DNA of 19,554 nt, from NCBI GenBank assembly GCA_964504195.1, contig CAZDDI010000069.1, positions 1 through 19,554 on the forward strand, written 5' to 3'. The notes under the pieces are model-generated. The model was not told the DNA's origin, searched no databases, and worked only from the letters and a program-made list of their open reading frames with translations. Positions 6,475-13,671 of this stretch are shown in pieces. Every line of letters starts with the position of its first letter. Position 1 is the stretch's first letter. Made by a program: the position numbers and the translations under genes. The DNA comes from CAZDDI01 sp964504195 (GTDB taxonomy: Bacteria > Chloroflexota > Anaerolineae > B4-G1 > SLSP01).

Positions 6475-8178
6475 CTATTTATCCGTCCCCGCACCATCGC
6501 TTTGCGTGCGAGCTGCGACTGCAGCCGCGCTACCCCGGAGGTTGTCATACGTCGCGAACCAGCTGAGCAGTTCCTCGCGGCGCTGTTGCGCTTCAAGGCT
6601 ACGCCGCCGCTCCATCAACTCACGCTGCCGCTTGGAGATCTCGGCCTGCGCCTTATCGGGATGGCGTAACCATTGCAAATCAAAATGCCCCATAGCACCG
6701 GCAGTCTCAATCATCACATGACCATAATCGAACAAGCGCGCGAAAATAGTGGGCTTATCAAAACTAATGTTCTGAATTTTGTCGAGCGTGGTCTCTCGAC
6801 GGCTCTCAGAAAGCAAAAACGGCTTGCGATAAACCAAAACCAGGCGAGTAGGTGTGATCTCAAAGTAGTCGTTACGCCAATCCTCCACCAGCCAGAGAAT
6901 CACCCCAAAGTTGATTACCTCAGCAAGCAGCCACAACGCCAACGCCAGATTCTGAAGTTCGGGGTCGAGGGTAGGAATAATCAGTATTCCCGCAACGGTA
7001 ATTGCCAACCACAGCAAATACAAAAAGAAGTACCGCACCAAACCGGGGAGCCAATAACGGCGCCAGAAAATCGTCTGCCCATCGGCACTCATCGTCCATG
7101 AAGGCGGAAAGAACAAATCGTGGAGCCAGGAAACAGTCAGTGCCAGGACACTTGCCCCCTGTATCGTCTCACCCTCAATGGGCAGCCAGGGCAGCGGCGG
7201 CTCCAGGCGCAAGCGCCGCTCCAACGCCTCGCGGATCTGGCCGCGCGATTGGAGCAGTTGCCGGGCACGGTTGCGCTCAATCTCACGAAAAATCAGCTCA
7301 CGCACCCGCGACGGGCCGGGAATGCCACCCATGTCAATCTGCACCGTCTCGCCAGCCGTCTGCAAAACGAGATCGCCAAAATTGAGCAGGTTCGAGGTAA
7401 TCGAGGGGCGTACTTCGTGGATATCCTGGATGTTGTCAAGCGGACTTTCCTCGAAGGTCTCACGGAAAGGCCCGTTACGTTCCACATGGACGACCCGCTG
7501 CGTTGTGACCACGAAACGGTCATCGCGCCAGTCTATCGTCTCCCAACCGATGAAGCCCAATGCTGGCAAACTCGCCAACGTGATGAGCAGTGCATCCACT
7601 TCCGGGCTTGGCCCTAACATTACAATCGCAACCGTCAGCAGAACCCACAGCAACAATGGTGTGGCGATGCGCCGGAAAAGATAGAACCAGTGCCGCCGCC
7701 CCAAGAAAATAATCCACTCGTCATCGCGCATCCAGTTTAAGCGGCTAGTATGGCGCAATTTGAGCTGGCTATCATCAATATTCAAGCGGCGACGCAATCG
7801 GGGGCGCTCCTGGTAGATGGACAGGAATTCCTCGCGCTCCAGGTACAACATTTGCACAGGTGTCAGCGCCTCAGCAGTAACATCATGAAAATCGCCGATG
7901 AGCAGCCCTGTGGCACCAAAACTCTCACCAGGCTCCACGTCACGGAGAAAGTGCGTGATGCCCTCCCGATCTATCCGGGTCAACCGCACCTGCCCTTCAA
8001 GAACATACCACAGGCGATTGGAGGGCTGACCCTGCATAAAAACATGGTCGCCCACGCCATATTCTGTCGTATGGACAATAGGCGCCAACCGGTAGAGCTC
8101 CAGCTCCCCTTCGTAATAATCCAGGTGCTTAAAGAGCGAAATGGTTTTTAGTTTTGCGACGATTGCTTGTGGTTCCAT
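6475..8178 (-). CDS. Membrane protein with degenerate cyclic-nucleotide-binding domain and two bacterial PH domains
   Basis: A 567-residue membrane protein of unknown function. Residues about 15-125 form a CRP-type cyclic-nucleotide-binding fold (GDHVFMQGQPSNRLWYVLEG). The ligand cassette is degenerate: where binding proteins have GE...PR(S/T)A, this has GATGLLIGDFHDVTA (88-102), lacking the Glu and Arg. Two hydrophobic segments (about 171-189 and 195-212) precede a first bacterial PH domain (214-300). Two more (about 380-402 and 410-432) precede a second PH domain (434-510), so the membrane-plus-PH half is duplicated. Both PH domains begin with WR(D/N)D and share a LD(N/K)IQ(D/N)I segment. 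The charged C-terminal tail (510-545) is probably coiled coil. The likely topology puts the sensor and PH domains in the cytoplasm. The ATG at 8178 has no Shine-Dalgarno but lies nine bases after an extended -10 box, suggesting a leaderless message. The domain calls are firm; the role is unknown. Confidence 0.85.
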   Translation of the reverse strand: MEPQAIVAKLKTISLFKHLDYYEGELELYRLAPIVHTTEYGVGDHVFMQGQPSNRLWYVLEGQVRLTRIDREGITHFLRDVEPGESFGATGLLIGDFHDVTAEALTPVQMLYLEREEFLSIYQERPRLRRRLNIDDSQLKLRHTSRLNWMRDDEWIIFLGRRHWFYLFRRIATPLLLWVLLTVAIVMLGPSPEVDALLITLASLPALGFIGWETIDWRDDRFVVTTQRVVHVERNGPFRETFEESPLDNIQDIHEVRPSITSNLLNFGDLVLQTAGETVQIDMGGIPGPSRVRELIFREIERNRARQLLQSRGQIREALERRLRLEPPLPWLPIEGETIQGASVLALTVSWLHDLFFPPSWTMSADGQTIFWRRYWLPGLVRYFFLYLLWLAITVAGILIIPTLDPELQNLALALWLLAEVINFGVILWLVEDWRNDYFEITPTRLVLVYRKPFLLSESRRETTLDKIQNISFDKPTIFARLFDYGHVMIETAGAMGHFDLQWLRHPDKAQAEISKRQRELMERRRSLEAQQRREELLSWFATYDNLRGSAAAVAARTQSDGAGTDK

Positions 8179-8187
8179 GTTGAATTT

Positions 8188-8196
8188 ATTATACCA
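8188..8196 (-). promoter_or_regulatory. Extended -10 promoter of the CNB-PH gene, probably leaderless
   Basis: The minus strand reads TGGTATAAT (8196 to 8188), a perfect extended -10 element (TGn plus TATAAT). The ATG at 8178 is nine bases beyond the hexamer, so transcription would start at or within a few bases of the start codon. No good -35 is seen at 17 bases, which extended -10 promoters tolerate. No ribosome binding site lies between the box and the ATG. Confidence 0.6.
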
Positions 8197-8233
8197 TAAT
8201 CTTCAGTATGAAACACGCGAAGATGTACTGCAA

Positions 8234-8313
8234 AATGCGTACTGCGTGCGTTATCAGTCTTGAAACAACCGCAAAAAAAAACCATACTCTTGGAAAATTA
8301 CGCAGTACGCATT
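8234..8313. repeat. 14-bp inverted repeat with heptamer structure
   Basis: AATGCGTACTGCGT (8234-8247) is the exact reverse complement of 8300-8313, with a 52-base spacer containing nine consecutive A residues (8273-8281). The right arm is itself two heptamers, TACGCAG and TACGCAT (8299-8312), and reaches into the stop codon of the glycosyltransferase. On the minus strand the T run lies inside the loop rather than after the stem, so I do not call it a terminator. Confidence 0.55.
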
Positions 8314-9445
8314 AAAGCTCCACGCTGGCCTCCGCGTAAACCGCAAAGGTTGCGGCAGCAGTCTCCGTCCACGAGAAACGCGCCGCCTGGCGCGTCGCGC
8401 GCTGCGTTAGATCAGCATGATAGGCCGCATCTGTGAGCAACCGCAGCAGCGCTGCCGCCAATCCCGCCCTATCATCAGGCGCAACCTGCACCCCCGCATC
8501 CCCCACCACTTCCGGCAGGCTTGTCGCCTGGCTGACCACCACCGGCACACCGCACGCCAACGCCTCTAGTACGGGTAGGCCGAACCCCTCGTAGCGCGAG
8601 GGGAACACAAACGCGCGCGCCCCGCGATAGAGAGCGGGCTTGGCGCTCTCGGCGACGAAGCCGGTAAAGTGAACGACTTCAGCCGTCAACCCGGCCTCCC
8701 GCGCCTGTCGCCGAGGATCGGGGGCAAAAGGCGTATCGCGCTCCGGCAACTTACCCGCTACGACCAAACGTGCGGTGGGCAAGCCCCGACGCACTTGTGC
8801 GAACGCTGCCAACGCTCCAGCAACGTTTTTCCGCACATCAAAGCCGCCCAGATAGAGCACATAGCCCGGCGTAATGCCTAACTGCGCCCACACCTCCGCA
8901 TCCTCCAGGGCCGAATCGGGCCGATAGTCCGGTTCGACCGCCAACGGAACGACAGTTACACGCGCCGCCGGGATGCGCAAATGCCGGACAATGTCATGCC
9001 GAGCGGATTCGGAATCGGTCAACACGTGGGACGCACGCCGCGCCGTGGCACTCACGAGCGCGGTATACAGCCGCACCCCCGGCCCGCCGCGATAAGCGGG
9101 CAACAACAACGGAATCAAATCGTGAATGGTAACGATTACCGGTAACGCCGCGCGCCACGGCCCGGCCCAGTAAGGGACATGCAAGACCGTCGCGCCACAG
9201 CGTCGCGCCGCGCGCGGCAACGCGACTTGTTCCCACCACACCTTACCTAGCGCACCGCCGGGTGTCGGCAAGGTCACTACATGCAAGTTCGCGGCGACCG
9301 GAACATCCTCCGGCAAGGCTGGTGCGAACAGGGTGAAATTAACCTCCGGGTGTGCGGCGACCAGGGTCGGCAGCAAGCGGCGCACATACTGCCCACTGCC
9401 TGTATCCGGTCGCCCCCCAAACCACCCGCCCAGCGCAATGTGCAT
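8312..9445 (-). CDS. GT4-family glycosyltransferase, GT-B fold
   Basis: Retaining GT-B fold sugar transferase of family GT4, likely adding a sugar from a nucleotide donor to a cell-envelope or lipid-linked acceptor in the cytoplasm. The 377 residues show the N-terminal GGRPDTGSGQYVRRLLP loop (10-26), TIHDLIP (106-112), LTDSESARHDI (142-152), the linker strand YVLYLGGFDVRKN (195-207) and the GT4 donor-site motif EGFGLPVLE (286-294, E-x7-E) followed by ACGVPVV. The C-terminal SLPEVVGDAG also fits. The gene begins nine bases after the cold-shock gene stop, with only a GC-rich, weak ribosome site, so translation is probably coupled. No other polysaccharide genes surround it, so the acceptor is unknown. 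Confidence 0.9.
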   Translation of the reverse strand: MHIALGGWFGGRPDTGSGQYVRRLLPTLVAAHPEVNFTLFAPALPEDVPVAANLHVVTLPTPGGALGKVWWEQVALPRAARRCGATVLHVPYWAGPWRAALPVIVTIHDLIPLLLPAYRGGPGVRLYTALVSATARRASHVLTDSESARHDIVRHLRIPAARVTVVPLAVEPDYRPDSALEDAEVWAQLGITPGYVLYLGGFDVRKNVAGALAAFAQVRRGLPTARLVVAGKLPERDTPFAPDPRRQAREAGLTAEVVHFTGFVAESAKPALYRGARAFVFPSRYEGFGLPVLEALACGVPVVVSQATSLPEVVGDAGVQVAPDDRAGLAAALLRLLTDAAYHADLTQRATRQAARFSWTETAAATFAVYAEASVEL

Positions 9446-9454
9446 CGCCGCCGC

Positions 9455-9814
9455 TTACACCCGCTCCATGACGTTGATGGCTTGCAGCCCCTTGTCGGTC
9501 AGCTCCAACTCGTACCAGATCGGCGCGTTCTCCTGCGTCACCAGCGTAAAATCGCCGGTGATGCCGCTCCGGTGGAAAAAAACCTCGCTGCCATCGGCCT
9601 GCACGATGAAACCGAAGCCTTTGGTCTCATTGAAAAACTTAACCAGGCCGCCATGCAATCCCGGCGTGGGGCCGGCCTGCTCCCGACATTTGGGACACTG
9701 CGCGGGCACCTCCGGCGCAAACCCCAACTCAGCCTGGCGACGCTGCTCCTCAACAGTATACACAAACTGCTTACCACATTGCCCACAATCCACAAACTCG
9801 TCACGATATCCCAT
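9455..9814 (-). CDS. Zinc-ribbon plus cold-shock domain protein
   Basis: A small nucleic-acid-binding protein of 119 residues, probably cytoplasmic. Residues 1-47 form a zinc ribbon with two CxxC pairs (Cys10/Cys13 and Cys40/Cys43) and the pattern CGKQFVYTVEEQ, matching the probable zinc-ribbon family Pfam names zf-trcl. Residues 54-119 are a cold-shock domain with the RNA-binding motifs KGFGFI (65-70, RNP1) and VFFH (78-81, RNP2). Stand-alone cold-shock proteins are about 67 residues, so this is a fusion. The ATG follows AAGGAGA (9821-9827) at six bases. It is 103 bases downstream of gyrA and nine bases upstream of a glycosyltransferase, all on one strand. Its leader carries the repeat shared with tldD (9843-9865). 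The role as an RNA chaperone or single-strand binder is inferred from the family. Confidence 0.9.
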   Translation of the reverse strand: MGYRDEFVDCGQCGKQFVYTVEEQRRQAELGFAPEVPAQCPKCREQAGPTPGLHGGLVKFFNETKGFGFIVQADGSEVFFHRSGITGDFTLVTQENAPIWYELELTDKGLQAINVMERV

Positions 9815-9842
9815 GAGTATTCTCCTTGAAAAAATCAGTGCG

Positions 9843-9865
9843 TCGGCAAATCAGCAAATCTAAAA
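9843..9865 (-). repeat. Leader repeat of the cold-shock gene shared with tldD
   Basis: On the minus strand this 23-base stretch matches 220-242 upstream of tldD at 21 positions, built from GATTTGC-type units. It lies about 30 bases before the start codon, in the same orientation relative to the gene as at tldD. A 13-base piece, TTTGCAGATTTGA, also occurs before def (5026-5038). Confidence 0.55.
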
Positions 9866-9917
9866 ATCGTCGGGTAGCTGTGGCCTGCCGTCTAACCACA
9901 CCCTCCCCAAAATCCAA

Positions 9918-12332
9918 TCAAGCAAACCAAATAACGCGGCAGACCTGATCACCACTGCGCAAAGCGATGACGGATTCGCCCCGCGTGGCGCGGCCCTGCT
10001 CCGGCACCGAGCGTCCCGTGAGCGTCTTAGCCGCACCCTTGACGGTGGTCAGCACCAGACTATCGCTCACGCGCGCGCAGCCCAACGCCGCCAGCCGCTC
10101 GTCCTTGCCCAGTTTGGCGATCTGCACGCCCTTGCCGCCGCGCCGCTGCGCGGGGAACTCGGTCACGGCGGTGCGTTTGGCGTAACCGCCGTCGCTGAAG
10201 GTGAACACCGGCAGGCGCGGCTGTACCACAGCCATTCCCACCGCTACATCGCCGGCCTCCAGGCGGATGCCCGCCATCCCGCCCGCCGCCGCCCCCGTGG
10301 GGCGCACCTCAGCAGCAGCAAAACGCACACCCAGGCCCAACGCCGAGCCGACCAGCAGTTCATCGGATTCCTGCGCCCACAGCACAGCAGCCAGCGCATC
10401 CCCGCGCTCCAGACGCAGCACAACGCTCGGCTCGCGCCCCACCCCCGGCAGCTCGTCCGCCGCCATGCGCTTGACCAGACCTTGCGCAGAGAGGAAGCAC
10501 AACGCTCCCGACGGCAGCTCCGTTGGCAGCGCCAACGCCGCGATGACGTTGCCATTGCTGAGCCGGGTCAGGCTTGCCCAGGACGCACCGCCGCCTTCCC
10601 ACGCTTCGCCATCAGGCAGCTGGTGGACATGCGTGGCTACAACCTGCCCTTCACGGGTGAAGAGGTACAGGGTATCGCGCGTGGAAGCGGGCAAAATCGC
10701 CAGCGGGGCGGCTTGCGGACGCGAGAGCACGCGCGGCGTCTTGCCGTCGTTGAGGATACGGCCCACCGTACCTACGCTGCTCGCGCTGACCCAAACCGCC
10801 TGCTCCGGCACGAGCGCAGCCACTGCCACCTTGTCGCCCTTCACATCCGCGATGTGCGTGCGGCGCGGATCGGCGTACTGCTCCTTGAGCTGCACCAGCT
10901 CAGCCCGGATCGCCTCCCGCTGCTTCTGGGGCGACTTGAGCAAGGCTTCCAGGGTTTTGATAAGCGCCAGCAGCTCCTTGTGCTCGTCCCGCAATTTACG
11001 CTGTTCGAGTGCGGCCAGCCGCTTGAGGGGCATATCGAGAATCGCCTGCGCCTGCACCTGCGAAAACTTGAATTCCTTCATCAAATTCTGCCGAGCAGAC
11101 TCAGTAGTGCGCGAGCGACGGATAAGCGCAATCACAGCATCAAGATTATCCAGAGCCATGAGCAACCCCTCGACAATATGCGCACGCTTGCGGGCCTGCT
11201 CGAGTTCAAAACGGGCACGGCGTTGTAGCACGTCCAGGCGATGATCCAGAAACACCAGCAGCACCCGCTTGAGCGGCAACATGCGCGGCTCGCCATTCAC
11301 CAGCGCCAGGATGATGATGCTATAGCGATTTTCCAGCTGCGTGTACCGGTAAAGACTTTGCAGCACCTTCTCCGTGTCCGCATTGCGCGCCAACTCAATG
11401 ACCAGCCGCATCCCCTGCCGGTCGGACTCATCGCGCAAGTCGGAGATACCCTCGAGTTTGCCAGAACGTACCAGCGCAGCAATCGTCTCCACCAACGCGG
11501 CCTTGTTCACTTGATAGGGAATCTCCGTGACAACGATGCGCTCGCGTCCACCCTTGATTTCCTCCGAATGCGCGCGGGCACGAATCGTGATGCGCCCGCG
11601 GCCGGTGCTATAAGCCTTCACCAGCACATCTTCACCGTCGGCAGTATCCTTCCGATAAACCAGACCGCCCGTAGGAAAGTCCGGCCCGTGTACAAACTTC
11701 AGCAAATCCTCTACACCGACTTCGTCCTGGCGAGACCAATTATCGAGCAAATACACGAGTGCGTCGGTCACTTCGCCTAAATTATGGGGCGGGATGTTGG
11801 TGGACATGCCCACGGCGATACCAGACGCGCCGTTGACCAGCAGATTAGGAAGCGTAGCAGGCAACACGACCGGCTCACGCAGCGTGCCGTCGAAATTGTC
11901 ACTCCAATCCACGGTATCTTTTTCGATATCGCTCAACACCTGCATCGAAATCGGTGCGAGGCGGGCCTCAGTATAACGCATCGCCGCCGGGGAATCGCCA
12001 TCCACCGAACCAAAGTTACCCTGCCCATCCACCAATGTATAGCGTACCGAGAAGTTCTGCGCCATACGCGCCATCGCTTCGTAGACCGCCGCATCACCGT
12101 GCGGATGATACTTGCCCAACACCTCACCCACAATACGGGCCGATTTTTTGTAGGCAGTATCGGGGCGGATACCCATATCGTACATGGCGTAAAGAATACG
12201 CCGCTGTACTGGTTTAAGGCCATCACGTGCATCGGGCAGCGCCCGTGAGACGATGACGCTCATCGCGTAATCGAGGTAGGCACGCTTGACCTCCGTATTA
12301 ATGTCCACTTGCTGGACGATACCAATTTCCAT
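9918..12332 (-). CDS. gyrA: DNA gyrase subunit A (GyrA/ParC family)
   Basis: Breakage-reunion subunit of a type IIA topoisomerase, which cuts and rejoins DNA with GyrB. At 804 residues it has the usual length. The N-terminal half has ALPDARDGLKPVQRRILYAM (31-50), KSARIVGEVLGKYHPHGD (63-80) and the catalytic tyrosine Tyr120 in AAMRYTEARL. The quinolone-pocket residues matching E. coli Ser83 and Asp87 are Ala81 and Glu85. The C-terminal beta-pinwheel starts near residue 500. A perfect GyrA box QRRGGKG is at 729-735, in the last blade; no box is seen in the first blade. I call it gyrase because of the box and the N-terminal sequence, but topoisomerase IV subunit A is an alternative, and no gyrB or parE is adjacent. 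A plausible promoter lies at 12362-12390, and an AGGGGG ribosome site precedes the ATG. Confidence 0.9.
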   Translation of the reverse strand: MEIGIVQQVDINTEVKRAYLDYAMSVIVSRALPDARDGLKPVQRRILYAMYDMGIRPDTAYKKSARIVGEVLGKYHPHGDAAVYEAMARMAQNFSVRYTLVDGQGNFGSVDGDSPAAMRYTEARLAPISMQVLSDIEKDTVDWSDNFDGTLREPVVLPATLPNLLVNGASGIAVGMSTNIPPHNLGEVTDALVYLLDNWSRQDEVGVEDLLKFVHGPDFPTGGLVYRKDTADGEDVLVKAYSTGRGRITIRARAHSEEIKGGRERIVVTEIPYQVNKAALVETIAALVRSGKLEGISDLRDESDRQGMRLVIELARNADTEKVLQSLYRYTQLENRYSIIILALVNGEPRMLPLKRVLLVFLDHRLDVLQRRARFELEQARKRAHIVEGLLMALDNLDAVIALIRRSRTTESARQNLMKEFKFSQVQAQAILDMPLKRLAALEQRKLRDEHKELLALIKTLEALLKSPQKQREAIRAELVQLKEQYADPRRTHIADVKGDKVAVAALVPEQAVWVSASSVGTVGRILNDGKTPRVLSRPQAAPLAILPASTRDTLYLFTREGQVVATHVHQLPDGEAWEGGGASWASLTRLSNGNVIAALALPTELPSGALCFLSAQGLVKRMAADELPGVGREPSVVLRLERGDALAAVLWAQESDELLVGSALGLGVRFAAAEVRPTGAAAGGMAGIRLEAGDVAVGMAVVQPRLPVFTFSDGGYAKRTAVTEFPAQRRGGKGVQIAKLGKDERLAALGCARVSDSLVLTTVKGAAKTLTGRSVPEQGRATRGESVIALRSGDQVCRVIWFA

Positions 12333-12361
12333 GCAGCCCCCTGAATAGTGATTTCTTCCTA

Positions 12362-12390
12362 ACTATACGCGATAGTGACAGTTTATGCAA
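12362..12390 (-). promoter_or_regulatory. Candidate gyrA promoter
   Basis: The minus strand reads TTGCAT (12390-12385), a 17-base spacer, then TATAGT (12367-12362), about 30 bases before the gyrA ATG. The -10 is good and the -35 partial. It lies just downstream of the lipoprotein gene's terminator, which supports an independent gyrA transcript. Confidence 0.45.
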
Positions 12391-12407
12391 GCGCGCCACC
12401 AACAAAC

Positions 12408-12433
12408 AAGCCCGCAGGTATACCTGCGGGCTT
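12408..12433 (-). terminator. Perfect palindromic terminator of the DUF4349 gene
   Basis: Arms AAGCCCGCAGGTA (12408-12420) and TACCTGCGGGCTT (12421-12433) form a perfect 26-bp palindrome. On the minus strand the stem is followed by GTTTGTTGG, a moderately T-rich tail. It lies 21 bases after the stop of the DUF4349 lipoprotein and before the gyrA promoter. Confidence 0.8.
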
Positions 12434-12454
12434 GCCATTATCTGTGCGTGAGCA

Positions 12455-13357
12455 TTACGCCTCTGGCGGCACGGGCTTGCGCGAGCGGCGGCGGAAGATG
12501 AGGATCAACAGGCGCACCCCGCCATAAACAACCAGACCAACCAATCCCAACACGGGCACGAAGTAAATCAGCAGCCAGATCAGCGCGCCCAAAAGGAACT
12601 GAACCGTCTGGATCAAAGTTTCCAGCGCGTCCTTGGCGATACCTTGCGGACGCCATCCGGCAATCTCCAGCGGTTGGGCGAGCTTGTCAGGGGTAAGTGT
12701 CACAGTGATAGTGGACATGGCTGCAGAGCGCTCCAAGTATTGCATCCGCCCCTTGGTCTGCTCGATTTCCATCTGCGTGGCACTCAGCTCGATGTAGACC
12801 TGCAACACAGCCTCAGTATCCTCAGCCTGCTCCATCAGCTGTTCCAGCCGCTCGGCCTTCGCTTCGAGCGCGCTCAGTCGCGCGCTGAGGTCTACATATT
12901 CCTGCGTCACATCCTGAGATGAGACGCTATCGCGGGTGACTTCGGTTGCCAAGCCGCGTAGTTGCGCCATCGCAGCATTGAACTGGTCGGCAGGCACACG
13001 CAAGACCAATTCTATCCGCAACAAGCCCTCGCTGTAGCGGTAAGAGTTTGAAGAGACGATGTACCCTTCCAGCCGATCCGCCAATGCACCGACGGCATCC
13101 TGCGCTACCTGGGAGTCCTTCACTACCAGATCGAGCTGCCCGGTGTAGACAATCATTCGCTCGATGTCGAACTGCGGCTGCGCCTCCTGTCGCGCTAATC
13201 CATCCTCCGGCTCAGCTGGTGGAGCAGCGGCGTCCATCATCATACCTGGACCTGGTGCCATCGTGGGGCTGGACACTTGACCCATCCGTGAGCCAGCGCA
13301 CCCCGATAACAGCAGCACCACTCCCAACAGCAACATTAGAACATTTCGTGTTTTCAT
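12455..13357 (-). CDS. DUF4349 domain lipoprotein
   Basis: Predicted membrane-anchored lipoprotein of the DUF4349 family; the molecular function is unknown. I choose ATG 13357 (300 residues) because AAGGAGGA (13363-13370) sits five bases upstream and the protein then begins with a clean lipoprotein signal: MKTRN, a hydrophobic core and lipobox LSGC (17-20), with Cys20 lipidated. A longer frame from 13423 would bury this signal. Residues 24-60 are a Pro/Ala/Met-rich linker. The DUF4349 body (about 65-220) has IVYTGQLDLVVKD, GYIVSSNSYRY and a coiled coil (about 150-205, DLSARLSALEAKAERLEQL). A C-terminal membrane segment (about 254-288) ends in a basic tail, RRRSRKP. It would therefore be anchored at both ends, with the coiled coil outside the membrane. 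It is divergent from the kinase operon, sharing the 314-base interval. Confidence 0.9.
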   Translation of the reverse strand: MKTRNVLMLLLGVVLLLSGCAGSRMGQVSSPTMAPGPGMMMDAAAPPAEPEDGLARQEAQPQFDIERMIVYTGQLDLVVKDSQVAQDAVGALADRLEGYIVSSNSYRYSEGLLRIELVLRVPADQFNAAMAQLRGLATEVTRDSVSSQDVTQEYVDLSARLSALEAKAERLEQLMEQAEDTEAVLQVYIELSATQMEIEQTKGRMQYLERSAAMSTITVTLTPDKLAQPLEIAGWRPQGIAKDALETLIQTVQFLLGALIWLLIYFVPVLGLVGLVVYGGVRLLILIFRRRSRKPVPPEA

Positions 13358-13411
13358 TGCAGTCCTCCTTCTCCTTAAGCATCTCAAATCAAACAGTTGT
13401 GTCATATTTCG

Positions 13412-13439
13412 ATTATAGAACAAAAGCTAATACGGTCAA
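13412..13439 (-). promoter_or_regulatory. DUF4349 gene promoter
   Basis: The minus strand has TTGACC (13439-13434), a 16-base spacer and a perfect TATAAT (13417-13412). This near-consensus sigma-70-type promoter would give a leader of roughly 48 bases ahead of the ATG at 13357. Confidence 0.65.
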
Positions 13440-13557
13440 AGATCAAACTATGCCTGGGCAATTTGAAGACGTTAGGCAAGCCAAGAAAGTTCCCCTTCCA
13501 TGCCATTCGAAGTCATAACACACAACTTTAGCGCCGCACCAGCTGACATTACACACA

Positions 13558-13585
13558 TTGTAAAAAATGAATTTCAGGCTACAAT
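13558..13585 (+). promoter_or_regulatory. Candidate promoter of the kinase-cyclase operon
   Basis: TTGTAA (13558-13563), a 16-base spacer and TACAAT (13580-13585) give a moderate promoter about 85 bases upstream of the first kinase. It is the best candidate in the interval. The leader would contain the small hairpin at 13604-13621. Confidence 0.5.
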
Positions 13586-13671
13586 GGGGGTAGACAAACG
13601 GCCACCACATAAATCTGTGGTAACAACACAACTATCCCCTAGTCGCAAACACCCTGGTTCTGGGAGGAGCA

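Larger units (their letters stand above)
13358..13671. other. Divergent intergenic region with promoters for both sides
   Basis: This gene-free interval holds a minus-strand promoter for the DUF4349 gene and a plus-strand promoter candidate for the kinase operon. A small hairpin, ACCACA-TAAATC-TGTGGT (13604-13621), lies in the kinase leader. I looked for a CRP-like TGTGA-N6-TCACA site, since the operon may respond to cyclic nucleotides, and found none convincing. The stretch 13440-13550 shows nothing I can identify. Confidence 0.6.

Noticed and set aside
10201..11244. 347-codon open frame on the plus strand opposite gyrA
   Set aside because: It is rich in Ser/Arg/Ala with no recognisable domain, and gyrA on the other strand is unambiguous.
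13358..13423. Longer start for the DUF4349 protein
   Set aside because: The extra 22 residues (Arg-rich) would precede and spoil a clear lipoprotein signal peptide, and the strong ribosome site matches ATG 13357.
13440..13600. CRP-type operator (TGTGA-N6-TCACA) upstream of the kinase operon
   Set aside because: I looked because the operon may sense cyclic nucleotides, but found only scattered CACA/TGTG pieces without the paired half-sites.
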